Below are positions 28,608 through 37,660 of a stretch of 64,000 bases of DNA, one piece after another. A model generated the notes under the pieces. That model saw only the letters and a program-made list of their open reading frames with translations, was not told the origin of the DNA and did no database searches. The position numbers and the translations under genes are program-made. How positions within the stretch are numbered: position 1 is the first letter of the stretch; each line of letters starts with the position of its first letter. The DNA is from Saccharopolyspora kobensis. GTDB taxonomy: Bacteria > Actinomycetota > Actinomycetes > Mycobacteriales > Pseudonocardiaceae. The DNA is taken from positions 779,404 through 843,403 of the forward strand of contig NZ_FNVB01000003.1 of the NCBI RefSeq assembly GCF_900108315.1. The letters are read 5' to 3'.

Positions 28608-28982
28608 TCAGCGGATGAAGGTGCTCAGGAGGGCTTGGACCTCGTAGACGTCGACGCCCTTGCCGAACTGCTTCGCGATCGGTTCGGCCGTGCCGGAGAG
28701 CCAGATCTTCAGCTCCGCGTCGAGGTCGAAGGTGCCCGCGGTCTCCACCGAGAAGTGGGTGATCGCGCGGTACGGGATCGAGTGGTACTCGACCTTGCGA
28801 CCGGTCACGCCCTGCTTGTCGACGAGGATCAGGCGCCGGTCGGTGAACAGGAACGAGTCCCGGATCAGCTGGTAGGCGGCGTGGATCTCCTCCCCCTGCG
28901 CCAGCAGGCGCCCGAACTCCTGCGCCGCCGCCCGCGGATCGGTCCGCGAGGCGTTGCCCATCATCCCGCCGAAGAGTCCCAC
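28608..28982 (-). CDS. Bacterial PH-domain protein (bPH, YvbH-like)
   Basis: 124 residues. The start GLFGGMMGNAS and the body LLAQGEEIHAAYQLIRDSFL, FTDRRLILVDKQGVTGRKVE, YHSIPYRAITHFSVETAG and DLDAELKIWLSG match the bacterial pleckstrin-homology family, small cytoplasmic proteins of unclear role that form oligomeric rings. GTG at 28982 is chosen because GGGAG is 5 nt upstream; ATG at 28994 overlaps that ribosome site. A single gene with its own terminator, divergent from the LacI operon. Confidence 0.85.
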   Translation of the reverse strand: MGLFGGMMGNASRTDPRAAAQEFGRLLAQGEEIHAAYQLIRDSFLFTDRRLILVDKQGVTGRKVEYHSIPYRAITHFSVETAGTFDLDAELKIWLSGTAEPIAKQFGKGVDVYEVQALLSTFIR

Positions 28983-29158
28983 CCGAGCTCCCATCGAAGA
29001 TCCAGCGCTGCACGACCAACGTACCGAAATCCCGGAGGCCCGTACGCCCGCGCCGTGCCGGAACGCACCGCGTCACGGCTCGGGCGAGTCCGGCACCGGC
29101 CGCGGGTTCGTGCGGATTCGCTCCGCACGCGCTGCTGGTCAGGGCGGGTGCGGACTTA

Positions 29159-29172
29159 ATGTTGCTTAACGT
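29159..29172 (+). promoter_or_regulatory. Possible LacI-family operator
   Basis: ATGTTGCTTAACGT is an imperfect 14-bp dyad (A.GTT....AAC.T) of LacI-site length, 64 bp before the LacI gene. Weak on its own. Confidence 0.3.
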
Positions 29173-29235
29173 TCAGCGGGCGACTTAGGTTCTGGCTGGA
29201 TCGGAGATCCGCATCACGTCAAGGGAGACTCGGCT

Positions 29236-30300
29236 GTGGAGATCGCGACTCGTCGCTCCGCGCGCCGACCGGGCACCGTCTCGGCGGCCGCGGTGGCCCG
29301 TGCCGCCGGGGTGTCCACCGCCGCCGTCTCCTACGTGATGAACGGCAAGAGCGGGGTCGCGCCGGCCACTCGCCGGCACATCCTCGCCGTCGCCGACGAG
29401 CTCGGTTTCCGACCGCCGAACCGGAGGAAGCCGGCCGACCCGAACCGGACCCGCGTGATCGGGCTGGTGCAACCCAACATCATCAACCCGACCTACCCGC
29501 GGTTCGCGCAGAGCATCGTGTCCGCGGCCGCCGAGGCCGGGTACGAGGTGTTCGTCGCGACCACCCAGGACGACCTGCGGACGCTGGGCAAGGTCTCCAC
29601 CAGCCTGGTGCACCGCAACGTCGACGGAGTCGTCCTGAGCGCCGCGTTCCGGGAGGACGCCACCGCGCTGCGGACGCTGCGCGCCGCCCGGATCCCGTAC
29701 GTCTACCTGTCGCGGCGGTCCCAGTACCTGGAGGGCGACTTCGTCGGCATCGACGACGCCGCCGCGGCGACGTCGCTGATGGAGCACGTGCTCGCGCACG
29801 GCCACACCGACATCGCCGTCGTGATCGGGCCGCGGTTCTCCTCGGCGTCGCTGGCCCGGGAGCAGGCCTTCGTGTCGACCGCCCGCGCGCACGGCATCGA
29901 CATCAGGGGCGACCGGAAGATCAGCACCGAGCTCGACAGCGATGGCGGCCGCCGCGCGGCGGCGCGGCTGTTCGCCGGCGACGACCCGCCGAGCGCCGTC
30001 CTGTGCGGCAGCGACGAGCAGGCGATCGGCGTCCTGGAGTACGCCGTCGAACGCGGAATCCGGATTCCCGAGGACGTCGCGGTGACCGGGCACGACGGCA
30101 TCCCGCACAGCATGTCCGGGCTGATCGGGCTCACCACCGTGATGCAGCCGCACGAGGAGATGGGCCGCGAGGCCTTCGGAATGCTGCTCAAGCGCATGGA
30201 AAAACCGTCCAACAGCTACCAATCGCTGGTCTGCGCGCACCGCCTGCACATCGGCCGCACCTGCGGTTGCGCACCAGAAGCCGCCGATTCCCGCCGCTGA
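29236..30300 (+). CDS. LacI-family transcriptional regulator
   Basis: 354 residues. The HTH and hinge helix (about 14-62) read VSAAAVARAAGVSTAAVSYV, then MNGKSGVAPATRRHILAVAD. The effector domain (about 70-345) is a periplasmic-binding-protein fold: VIGLVQPNIINPTYPRFAQS, DGVVLSAAF, VLCGSDEQAIGVLEYA, DVAVTGHDGIPHSMSGLIGL. GTG at 29236. A 59-bp gap leads to the MFS-SDR-BKACE operon on the same strand, which it most likely controls and may be co-transcribed with. The inducer would be the substrate of that pathway. Confidence 0.93.
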   Translation: MEIATRRSARRPGTVSAAAVARAAGVSTAAVSYVMNGKSGVAPATRRHILAVADELGFRPPNRRKPADPNRTRVIGLVQPNIINPTYPRFAQSIVSAAAEAGYEVFVATTQDDLRTLGKVSTSLVHRNVDGVVLSAAFREDATALRTLRAARIPYVYLSRRSQYLEGDFVGIDDAAAATSLMEHVLAHGHTDIAVVIGPRFSSASLAREQAFVSTARAHGIDIRGDRKISTELDSDGGRRAAARLFAGDDPPSAVLCGSDEQAIGVLEYAVERGIRIPEDVAVTGHDGIPHSMSGLIGLTTVMQPHEEMGREAFGMLLKRMEKPSNSYQSLVCAHRLHIGRTCGCAPEAADSRR

Positions 30301-30359
30301 GAAGCGGATCCCGAACACTCGAGCATCCAGGAACCTGGAACGGAACCGAAGGTCACGCC

Positions 30360-31658
30360 ATGCCGAAAAACGCCGCGGAACCGGTGGTCCGCCCGCCGCG
30401 CGAGCTGAACAGAGTCATCTTCCGCAAGCTGCTCCCGCTGCTCATCGGGGCGTACATCATCAGCTTCCTGGACCGGACCAACATCGGTATCGCCAAGGAA
30501 CAGCTGCAGATCGACCTGGGCATCTCCGCCACCGCCTACGGGATCGGCGCCGGGCTGTTCTTCATCACCTACTCGCTGGCGGAGATCCCGTCGAACCTGA
30601 TCCTGCACCGGGTCGGAGCGCGGTTCTGGATCACCCGGATCATGATCACCTGGGGTCTCATCTCCGCCGGGATGGCCTTCGTGCAGGGCGAGTGGTCGTT
30701 CTACGTCATGCGGATGCTGCTCGGCGCGGCCGAAGCGGGCCTGTTCCCAGGCGTCATGTACTTCCTGACGCAGTGGTTCACCCGCGCCGACCGCGCCAAG
30801 GCCAACGGCCTGTTCCTGCTCGGCGTGTCCACGGCGAGCATCCTCGGTCCCCCGCTGGGCGGCCTGCTGCTCGGTCTCGACGGTCTCGGCGGCATGCACG
30901 GCTGGCAGTGGATGTTCCTGATCGAGGGGCTGCCGGCCTGCCTGCTGGCGTTCGTGGTGTGGAAGAAGCTGCCCGACCGGCCGGACCAGGCGACGTTCCT
31001 GACCTCGGCCGAGGCCCAGGACCTCCAACGGCGCATCGCCGCCGAGGACGAGGCGGGCGCCGAGGCCTCCGGCACGCACAGCATGCGCCAGGTGTGGCGG
31101 GACAAGCAGATCCTGCTGGTGGTGGCGGTCTACCTGTCGCAGCAGATCGCGGTGTACGCGCTGTCGTACTTCCTGCCGTCGATCATCGGCACCTACGGCG
31201 AGCTGTCGACGCTGCAGATCGGGTTGCTGACCTCGGTCCCGTGGATCTTCGCCGGGCTGGGCGCGTTCCTGGTGCCGCGGTTGGCCACCAGCGGCAACGC
31301 CTCCCGGAAGCTGATCAGCATCACGATGGGCGGGATCTGCGTCGGCTTCGCCCTGGGCGCGGTGTCCGGTCCGGTCGTCGGCCTCATCGGGTTCTGCCTC
31401 GGCGCGTTCTCGTTCTTCGCGATGCAGCCGATCCTGTTCACCTTCCCGGCGTCCCGGTTGAGCGGGGCGACGCTGGCCGGTGGCATCGCGTTCGTCAACA
31501 CCATCGGGCTGTTCGGCGGATTCCTCGGCCCGTACGTGATGGGCGCGATGGAGGACCTGACCGGCAGCAAGCTGTCGGGCCTGTGGTTCGTGGTCGGAGT
31601 GTGCGCCGTCGGCACCGCGCTGTCGTTCTTCCTCAAGTACGGCGAGAAGCGTTCGTGA
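30360..31658 (+). CDS. MFS permease, anion:cation symporter (ACS) type
   Basis: 432 residues, 12 helices. The first helix has IISFLDRTNIGIAKEQLQID, the hallmark of the ACS family that imports organic acids (tartrate, glucarate, phthalate, hydroxyphenylacetate). FITYSLAEIPSNLILHRVGA and GAAEAGLFPGVMYFLTQWF also fit. ATG at 30360; a much longer open frame upstream is the shadow of the LacI gene. The stop is followed by SDR and BKACE genes, implying uptake of the acid that they degrade. Confidence 0.9.
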   Translation: MPKNAAEPVVRPPRELNRVIFRKLLPLLIGAYIISFLDRTNIGIAKEQLQIDLGISATAYGIGAGLFFITYSLAEIPSNLILHRVGARFWITRIMITWGLISAGMAFVQGEWSFYVMRMLLGAAEAGLFPGVMYFLTQWFTRADRAKANGLFLLGVSTASILGPPLGGLLLGLDGLGGMHGWQWMFLIEGLPACLLAFVVWKKLPDRPDQATFLTSAEAQDLQRRIAAEDEAGAEASGTHSMRQVWRDKQILLVVAVYLSQQIAVYALSYFLPSIIGTYGELSTLQIGLLTSVPWIFAGLGAFLVPRLATSGNASRKLISITMGGICVGFALGAVSGPVVGLIGFCLGAFSFFAMQPILFTFPASRLSGATLAGGIAFVNTIGLFGGFLGPYVMGAMEDLTGSKLSGLWFVVGVCAVGTALSFFLKYGEKRS

Positions 31659-31687
31659 CGCAGGATTTTCCAGGAGAGGTGCGGGAA

Positions 31688-32452
31688 GTGGATTTCACGG
31701 GGAAGCGGGTGCTCGTCACGGCGGGCGCGGACGGCATCGGGCTGGCCATCGCCGACCGGTTCGCCGGGCTGGGGGCCCGCGTGCTCGTCACCGACATCAA
31801 CGAGGACGCGGTCCGGGCCGCCCGGGCTCGCGGCCTGGCCGCCCTGGTCTCGGACGCCTCGAGCGAGGCCCAGGTCGAGGAGCTGATGGGCGCCGTGCGC
31901 GCGGAGCTCGGCGGCCTGGACGTGCTGGTCAACAACGCGGGCATCGCCGGTCCGACCGGGCCGGTGGAAACCCTGGACAGCGCGGCGTGGGCGCGGACCT
32001 TCGAGGTCAACGTGCACAGCCAGTTCTACTGCGTGAAGCACGGGCTGCCGCTGCTGCGCGAGTCGGCCGGGGCGTCGATCGTGAACCTGTCCTCGGCAGC
32101 CGGTCGGCTCGGCATGGCCGGGCGCAGCGCGTACTCGGCGTCGAAGTGGGCGGTCGTGGGCTTCACCAAGACGCTGGCCATCGAGCTCGGCCCGGAGGGG
32201 ATCCGGGCGAACGCGATCTGCCCCGGCGCGGTCGACGGCCCCCGCATCCGCGCGGTCATCGAGGCGAAGGCCGAGATGCTGGGCAGGCCCGTGGCGGAGA
32301 TCGCGGCCGCCTACCAGGACCAGTCGTCGATGCGCCGGCTGGTCACCGCCGAGGACATCGCGGACATGGCCGCGTTCCTGGCCGGCCCGCTCGCCCGCAA
32401 CGTCAACGGTCAAGCGATGGCCGTCGACGGAAACACCGAGAAGCTCTACTGA
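31688..32452 (+). CDS. Short-chain dehydrogenase/reductase
   Basis: 254 residues, classical SDR. Cofactor motif TAGADGIG, an acidic residue after beta-2 (VTDIN) favouring NAD, NNAG, catalytic S...YSASK (NLSSAAGRLGMAGRSAYSAS). GTG at 31688 is preferred because GGAGAGG lies 7-12 nt upstream; GTG at 31655 overlapping the MFS stop is the alternative. Between a transporter and a beta-keto acid cleavage enzyme, it most likely oxidises a 3-hydroxy acid to the 3-keto acid used by the next enzyme. That is inference from order. Confidence 0.88.
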   Translation: MDFTGKRVLVTAGADGIGLAIADRFAGLGARVLVTDINEDAVRAARARGLAALVSDASSEAQVEELMGAVRAELGGLDVLVNNAGIAGPTGPVETLDSAAWARTFEVNVHSQFYCVKHGLPLLRESAGASIVNLSSAAGRLGMAGRSAYSASKWAVVGFTKTLAIELGPEGIRANAICPGAVDGPRIRAVIEAKAEMLGRPVAEIAAAYQDQSSMRRLVTAEDIADMAAFLAGPLARNVNGQAMAVDGNTEKLY

Positions 32453-32475
32453 TCCACTGTGGAGGTCTGACGCGG

Positions 32476-33408
32476 ATGGCTACCAACCGCAAGGTCATCA
32501 TCACGTGCGCGGTGACGGGCGCGATCCACACCCCGTCGATGTCCGAACACCTGCCGGTCTCGCCGACCGAGATCGCCGAGGCCGCGCTGGGCGCCGCCGA
32601 GGCGGGAGCGGCGATCGTGCACCTGCACGCCCGCGACCCCGAGGACGGCAGGCCGTCGCAGGACCCCGCCCACTTCGAACCGATCCTGGCGCAGCTGAAG
32701 GCCCACACCGACGCGGTCGTCAACATCACCACCGGCGGCTCACCGCACATGACCGTGCAGGAGCGGATGCGCCCGGCCGCGGTGTTCAAGCCCGAGCTCG
32801 CGTCGCTGAACATGGGCTCGATGAACTTCGGCCTGTACCCGATGCTGGACCGCTTCGCGGAGTTCCGGCACGACTGGGAGCGGGAGGCCCTGGAGAAGAG
32901 CCGGGACCTGGTCTTCAAGAACACCTTTGCCGACATCGAGGCGATCCTGGCCATCGGCGCGGCGAACGGCACCCGGTTCGAGTTCGAGTGCTACGACATC
33001 GCGCACCTCAACAACCTGGCGCACTTCGCCTCGCGCGACCTGGTCCGGGGTCCGCTGTTCGTGCAGTCGGTCTTCGGCCTGCTGGGCGGCATCGGTGCGC
33101 ACCCCGAGGATCTGATGCACATGCGCCGCACCGCCGACCGCCTGTTCGGCGACTCCTACCAGTGGTCGATCCTGGGTGCCGGCCGCAACCAGATCCCGCT
33201 GGCCACCATCGGTGCGGCCCAGGGCTCGCACGTGCGCGTCGGCCTGGAGGACTCGCTGTGGATCGGCCCGGGCGAGCTGGCCAAGACCAACGCCGACCAG
33301 GTGACCCGCATCCGCACCGTGCTGGAAGCCCTGAACCTGGAGGTCGCCACCCCCGACGAAGCCCGCGAGATCCTCCAGCTCAAGGGCAAGGACCAGGTCG
33401 GCTTCTGA
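32476..33408 (+). CDS. Beta-keto acid cleavage enzyme (BKACE, DUF849)
   Basis: 310 residues. Zn-binding HxH at H49/H51 in IVHLHARDP, VVNITTGG, PELASLNMGSMNFG, FECYDIAHLNNL, SVFGLLGGIG, and VRVGLEDSLWIGPGELAKTN near the C-terminus, all BKACE features. The family, named from 3-keto-5-aminohexanoate cleavage enzyme, condenses a beta-keto acid with acetyl-CoA to give acetoacetate and a new CoA ester. Members act on lysine-fermentation intermediates, dehydrocarnitine and other keto acids. Last gene of the LacI-linked operon, closed by a terminator 5 bp downstream. The exact keto acid is not predictable by eye. Confidence 0.92.
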   Translation: MATNRKVIITCAVTGAIHTPSMSEHLPVSPTEIAEAALGAAEAGAAIVHLHARDPEDGRPSQDPAHFEPILAQLKAHTDAVVNITTGGSPHMTVQERMRPAAVFKPELASLNMGSMNFGLYPMLDRFAEFRHDWEREALEKSRDLVFKNTFADIEAILAIGAANGTRFEFECYDIAHLNNLAHFASRDLVRGPLFVQSVFGLLGGIGAHPEDLMHMRRTADRLFGDSYQWSILGAGRNQIPLATIGAAQGSHVRVGLEDSLWIGPGELAKTNADQVTRIRTVLEALNLEVATPDEAREILQLKGKDQVGF

Positions 33409-33412
33409 CCAC

Positions 33413-33445
33413 GCGGGCCGGAGCCGCCCCAGTGCTCCGGCCCGC
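33413..33445 (+). terminator. Terminator hairpin after BKACE
   Basis: GCGGGCCGGAGC (33413-33424) and GCTCCGGCCCGC (33434-33445), perfect 12-bp stem with 9-nt loop, starting 5 bp after the stop. Confidence 0.75.
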
Positions 33446-33505
33446 ACCGCGGGACGCCTCGGCACCAGGAGGCCTGCCCACTACGGCGACGCGCTGTTGA
33501 AAACA

Positions 33506-33523
33506 AAAACCCAGTTTGGTTTT
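33506..33523. promoter_or_regulatory. AT-rich dyad abutting a start codon
   Basis: AAAACC-CAGTTT-GGTTTT directly precedes the ATG at 33524. Its low G+C stands out, and it may be the operator of the TetR regulator encoded at 34131. Confidence 0.4.
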
Positions 33524-34075
33524 ATGTTCACGAGAGGCGGGTTCCTCCCGTCCGTGGACGAAGGGGTCATCGTGGACCTGGTCACCGACTTCCTGGCCTG
33601 GGCGTGGCCGCGGCACCTCAACCCGGTCAGCTGGTACATCCGGCCGTTGTTCTTCCTGCCGATCGCCTGCTTCTGCTGGACGCGACGCCCGCTCTGGCTG
33701 GCGGCGACGATCGTGGCGATGGTGTCGAGCTTCTTCTGGTTCCCCGCGCCGACCGAGATCGATCCGCGGATCGCGGGCGTGCTGGAGATGGAGAAGGAGC
33801 TGTTCACCGATCCGACGTGGATCACGTGGGTGACGTTGCCGCTGATCCCCGCGCTGATCGCCGGGCTGTGCGCCGCGTTCTGGCACCGCTCGCTGGGCTG
33901 GGGGCTGGTCGTCATCGACGGCGGGCTCGCGCTGAAGATCGCGTGGACGATCGCCAACTCGGGCACCGACGGGCTGGCGACCGTCGTCCCGCTGGGGCTA
34001 GGCGCGGTGGCGATGACCGCCGTGATCGTCGTGATCGCCCACCGGCGAGGACTGCGGCTGGCCCTTCGGTCCTGA
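33524..34075 (+). CDS. Four-helix membrane protein of unknown function
   Basis: 183 residues. I see hydrophobic segments at about 37-52 (IRPLFFLPIACFCW), 58-75 (LWLAATIVAMVSSFFWF), 105-125 (WVTLPLIPALIAGLCAAF), 130-145 and 155-175. The loop FPAPTEIDPRIAGVLEMEKE lies between the second and third. I do not recognise a named family with certainty. ATG at 33524 directly follows an AT-rich dyad; a TTG at 33497 would extend the frame through it. The TetR gene follows after 55 bp on the same strand, so the pair is probably co-regulated, the TetR perhaps repressing this gene. Confidence 0.65.
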   Translation: MFTRGGFLPSVDEGVIVDLVTDFLAWAWPRHLNPVSWYIRPLFFLPIACFCWTRRPLWLAATIVAMVSSFFWFPAPTEIDPRIAGVLEMEKELFTDPTWITWVTLPLIPALIAGLCAAFWHRSLGWGLVVIDGGLALKIAWTIANSGTDGLATVVPLGLGAVAMTAVIVVIAHRRGLRLALRS

Positions 34076-34130
34076 TCGCACGCCCCGCCTGAAAACATGA
34101 GGGCGTTCAGTTCGCAGCGAGGAGTCAGCG

Positions 34131-34745
34131 ATGCCACCAGCGTTCTCGGCCGAGGAGAAGGCCCGCATCACCGGGGAGCTCATGGACGCCGGGTACCGGC
34201 TGTTCACCGCGCAGGGACTGCGCAAGACCTCGTTGGACGAACTCGTCGCACCGGCGGGGATCGCCAAGAGCAGCTTCTACGCCTTCTTCGACTCCAAGGA
34301 AGCGCTGTACCTGGAGCTGATGCTGAAGCAGACCGGCGAGGTCAAGCGGGCGGTGATCGACCGCGCGCTGCTCGCCGAGGAAGACACCGGCGAAGCGCTG
34401 CGCCGGTTCCTGCGCGCCACCCTCGGCGAGCTGACGACCAACCCGCTGTGGCGGCGGCTGATGACCCATCCCGAGGAGATGCAGGCGGTCGCCCGCAAGC
34501 TCGACCCGGAGCGGGTGAGCGCGATGGCCGACAACCCGGCCACCGCGCTCACCCGCTACGTCGAGGAGCAGCGGGAGGCGGGCCGACTGGTCGAGGCCGA
34601 CACCGAGGTCGTCATCGGCGTGCTGCAGTGCGTCCTGCTGGTGCCGGTGTTCGGCGAACGGCTCGGGGAACCGGCGCTGCGCGACAGGATCCTCGACTTC
34701 CTGGTCGACATCGTCGCCGATGGCCTCACCGGCGGGAAGGACTGA
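34131..34745 (+). CDS. TetR/AcrR family regulator
   Basis: 204 residues. The HTH (about 10-58) reads YRLFTAQGLRKTSLDELVAP and IAKSSFYAFFDSKEALYLEL. The C-terminal ligand domain includes a PLWRRLMTHPEEM helix. ATG at 34131 with GAGGAG upstream. Probably regulates itself and the preceding membrane-protein gene. A half-site-like TGAA...TTCA dyad occurs at about 34092-34111. Convergent with the spermidine-synthase-like gene. Confidence 0.9.
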   Translation: MPPAFSAEEKARITGELMDAGYRLFTAQGLRKTSLDELVAPAGIAKSSFYAFFDSKEALYLELMLKQTGEVKRAVIDRALLAEEDTGEALRRFLRATLGELTTNPLWRRLMTHPEEMQAVARKLDPERVSAMADNPATALTRYVEEQREAGRLVEADTEVVIGVLQCVLLVPVFGERLGEPALRDRILDFLVDIVADGLTGGKD

Positions 34746-34778
34746 CCGCCCGCCGGCGAGGTCGCTCCGTCCGGATGA

Positions 34779-35501
34779 TCACTGCGCGGGGAGCCGGGAG
34801 ACGTAGATCGTGTTGGCGGATCTCCCTCCGCCATAAGGGTTGTCGAAGGGCACGACGTGCGCTTGCGCCGTCTCGAAGACCTCGTCGAGCGTCGCGGTGA
34901 AGTCCGCGTCCGGCGGGTCGTCCGACCACAGCGCGAACACCCCTCCGGGGTGGAGGTGGGCGGCGAGGCGGCGCAGCCCCGCCGGCGTGTAGAAGTCGGC
35001 GTGGCCGGAGTCCAGGACGTGGCGCGGCGAGTGGTCGATGTCGAGCAGGATCGCGTGGAACCGCCGACCGGGCACCTCCGGGTCGAAGCCCGGAGCTGAG
35101 GCTGCCATGGCGAAGAAGTCGCCTCGCACGAACCGGTTCCGCGGATCGCCGGTCAGGGACCCCGACAGCGGCAGCAGTCCGCGCCGGTGCCAGTCGACGA
35201 CCTCCGGAAGGCCTTCGACGACGATCGAGGAGCGCACCCGCGGGTCGTCCAGCGCGGCGCGCGCGGTGCAGCCGAGCCCGAGGCCGCCGACCACGACGTC
35301 GAAACCGCTGCCGGGCAGCTCGGCCAGCCCCAGCCGCGCGAGCTCCTCCTCGGCAACGGTGAACAGGCTCGACATCAGGTACTCGTCGTCGAGCTTGACC
35401 TCGTAGACGTCCACGCCCAGCAGCGGATCCCGCCGACGGCGCAGGCTGATCGCACCGATCGGCGTCTCCTGCCAATCGATCTCCTCGAAACGAGCACCCA
35501 T
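34779..35501 (-). CDS. Spermidine synthase-like (class I methyltransferase fold) protein
   Basis: 240 residues. The fold-defining glycine loop is [16 protein letters not shown], with [15 protein letters not shown] as the acidic strand 2 and [14 protein letters not shown] as motif IV, typical of the polyamine-aminopropyltransferase superfamily. It lacks the full GGGDG motif of true spermidine synthases, so it is better called spermidine-synthase-like. ATG at 35501. It has no operon partner; the SulP pseudogene lies divergent upstream. Confidence 0.82.
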   Translation of the reverse strand: MGARFEEIDWQETPIGAISLRRRRDPLLGVDVYEVKLDDEYLMSSLFTVAEEELARLGLAELPGSGFDVVVGGLGLGCTARAALDDPRVRSSIVVEGLPEVVDWHRRGLLPLSGSLTGDPRNRFVRGDFFAMAASAPGFDPEVPGRRFHAILLDIDHSPRHVLDSGHADFYTPAGLRRLAAHLHPGGVFALWSDDPPDADFTATLDEVFETAQAHVVPFDNPYGGGRSANTIYVSRLPAQ

Positions 35502-35599
35502 CCCGCTCTCCGATCCCAGGGGGCCGCCCGCTCGCGCGGGCGGGCCGGTGGGGGCCGACCCTATGGTGCGGCGGCGCCGCGGCCCGCACCGCCACGCCG

Positions 35600-36546
35600 G
35601 TGCGGCGCACCGACCGCCGGACCGGCGTGGCCGTGGTCATCTCGATCGTCGGCGGGCGGCCCGCGATGATCTCCGCCGTCACCGGTGCGTTCGCGCTGGT
35701 GGTGGCGCCGCTGGCCCGCGAGCGCGGGCTCGGCTACCTGGTCGCGACGGTCATCCTCGGCGGGGTGTTCCAGATCGTCCTGGGCTCGCTCGGGGTGGCG
35801 CGGCTGATGCGGTTCGTGCCGCGCAGCTGATGGTCGGCTTCGTCAACGCACTGGCCGTCCTCATCTTCCTGGCGCAGCTCCCCGAGCTGATCGACGTGCC
35901 GTGGCAGGTCTACCCGCTGTTCGCCGCCGCCCTGGCGATCATGGTGCTGTTCCCGAGGCTCACCAAGGCCGTTCCCGGGCCTGTGTCCACCGTGGCGCTG
36001 ACCGCGCTGACCATCGCCGCGGGCATCGCGGTGCCCACCGTCGGCGGCAAGGGCGCACTGCCCTCCGCGCTGCCGGTTCCCGGCATCCCGGACGTGCCGC
36101 TCACCCTGGACACGCTCAGCCTCATCGCGCCCTACGCGCTGGCGTTCGCGCTGGTCGGGCTGATGGAGTCGTTGATGACGGCCAAGCTCGTCGACGACAT
36201 CACCGACACCCGGTCCAACAAGACGCGGGAGTCCATCGGCCAGGGCGTCGCCAACGTCGTCACCGGGTTCTTCGGCGGCATGGGCGGCTGCGCGATGATC
36301 GGCCAGACCATGATCAACGTGCGGACGGCGGGCGCCCGCACCCGGCTGTCGACCTTCCTGGCCGGTGCGTTCCTGATGGTGCTGTGCAACGCGTTCGGGC
36401 CGCTGGTCTCGCAGATCCCGATGGCCGCGCTGGACGCCGTCACCACCAAGTACGAGAGCCGGGGCAAATCGGTCGAGATCGTCGGCCTGAACGCGCACAG
36501 CGCCGAGATCCACCACCGGCTCACCGGCGAGCTCACCGGCGGCTGA
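35600..36546 (+). pseudogene. SulP-family sulfate permease, multiply disrupted
   Basis: Three lesions. (1) The 5' end is missing or collapsed: after RRTDRRTG the reading jumps to [17 protein letters not shown], losing the first helices of SulP proteins. (2) A one-base deletion near 35826-35829 breaks [18 protein letters not shown], giving a premature stop in one frame and continuing in the next. (3) An in-frame deletion joins SQIPMAAL (late membrane part) to [19 protein letters not shown], which is the second half of the STAS domain. It removes the last helices and the start of STAS. The remaining core is well conserved ([35 protein letters not shown]), so the decay is recent. Confidence 0.85.
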
Positions 36547-36577
36547 CCGGTGCCGCGCGGCCGGGCGGCACTCGCGG

Positions 36578-37624
36578 TCAGGGCACGAGCACCAGGCGGA
36601 TCGGGTCTCCCACCTTGTTCTCCAGCCGGTGCACCGCTTCCGCGGCCTCGGCCAGCGGCAGGTGGCCGCTGATGGAGGGCGAGAGGTCCAGGCGACCGGT
36701 GGCGGCCAGGCGGATCAGCTGCTCGACGTGCTCGGGACCGGACCCGTAGTGACCGCGGATCTCGTTGCGGTTCCAGCTGAAGCGCGTGCCGTCGGTGACG
36801 GTCAGCGGCTGCGGCGTGAGCCCCGCCAGCACCATGGCACCGCCCCGGCAGAGGGTGCGGGCGGCCTGTTCCCGCACGGCGGGCACACCGGCGAAGTCGA
36901 AGGCCACGTCCAGGCCCCGGCCGCCGGTCGCGCGCAGGACCGCCGCGGCGAAGTCCGGGTCGGCCGGGTCGAGGGCGAGGTCGGCGCCGAAGGCGAGCGC
37001 GCGCTCGCGTGCGCTGGCCAGCGGGTCGACCGCGATCACCGGTGCCGCACCGGCGAGCCGGGCCAGCTGGATGCCGTGCGCGCCCAGGCCGCCGGCGCCC
37101 CAGATGCCCACCGCCTGGGCCGGGCGGACGTCGCCGGTGGCGACGATGGCGGCGTAGGGCGTGGAGACCGCGTCCGGGATGATCGCGGCCTGGTCGAAGG
37201 GCAGGTCGTCCGGGATCGGGGCGAGGGTGTCCTCGCGGGCGATCGCGTACTGCGCCCAGCCGCCGTCGTAGTCCACACCGCGGGTGCGGGCCATCAGGCA
37301 GGGTGCGCGGCGACGGCGGCAGTTGGCGCACTCGCCGCAGCTCTGCCCGGCCTGCAGCGCCACCCGCGTGCCCGGGGTCCAGTCGCCGCCCAGGTCCGGG
37401 CCCAGCGAGTGGATCACCCCGGCGACCTCGTGCCCGAGGGTGATCTCCTCGACGGGCACGAACGGCTTCAGGCTGCCGTCGATCAGGTGCACGTCGGACA
37501 GGCACACCCCGGCGGCCTTGACCTCGATCAGCACCTCCCCCGGCCCGGGGACGGGAACCGGGACCTCTTCGACGCGGAACTTTCCGCTGGGCACGTGCAA
37601 CCGCCCGGCGAGCATGGTGTCCAT
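36578..37624 (-). CDS. Zinc-dependent alcohol dehydrogenase (MDR family)
   Basis: 348 residues. Catalytic-zinc ligands in AAGVCLSDVHLIDG and TLGHEVAGV; structural-zinc cysteines in CGECANCRRRRAPC; cofactor loop GAGGLGAHGIQLARLAG with VDPLAS after beta-2. Medium-chain dehydrogenase with NAD preference likely. It starts 36 bp after the P450-reductase fusion gene on the same strand, so it probably oxidises the hydroxylated product of that P450 (secondary alcohol to ketone, or alcohol to aldehyde). This is inference from context. Confidence 0.92.
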   Translation of the reverse strand: MDTMLAGRLHVPSGKFRVEEVPVPVPGPGEVLIEVKAAGVCLSDVHLIDGSLKPFVPVEEITLGHEVAGVIHSLGPDLGGDWTPGTRVALQAGQSCGECANCRRRRAPCLMARTRGVDYDGGWAQYAIAREDTLAPIPDDLPFDQAAIIPDAVSTPYAAIVATGDVRPAQAVGIWGAGGLGAHGIQLARLAGAAPVIAVDPLASARERALAFGADLALDPADPDFAAAVLRATGGRGLDVAFDFAGVPAVREQAARTLCRGGAMVLAGLTPQPLTVTDGTRFSWNRNEIRGHYGSGPEHVEQLIRLAATGRLDLSPSISGHLPLAEAAEAVHRLENKVGDPIRLVLVP

Positions 37625-37660
37625 GGGCGAAACCTCCGATTTCTGCGCGGGATCGGTGAC

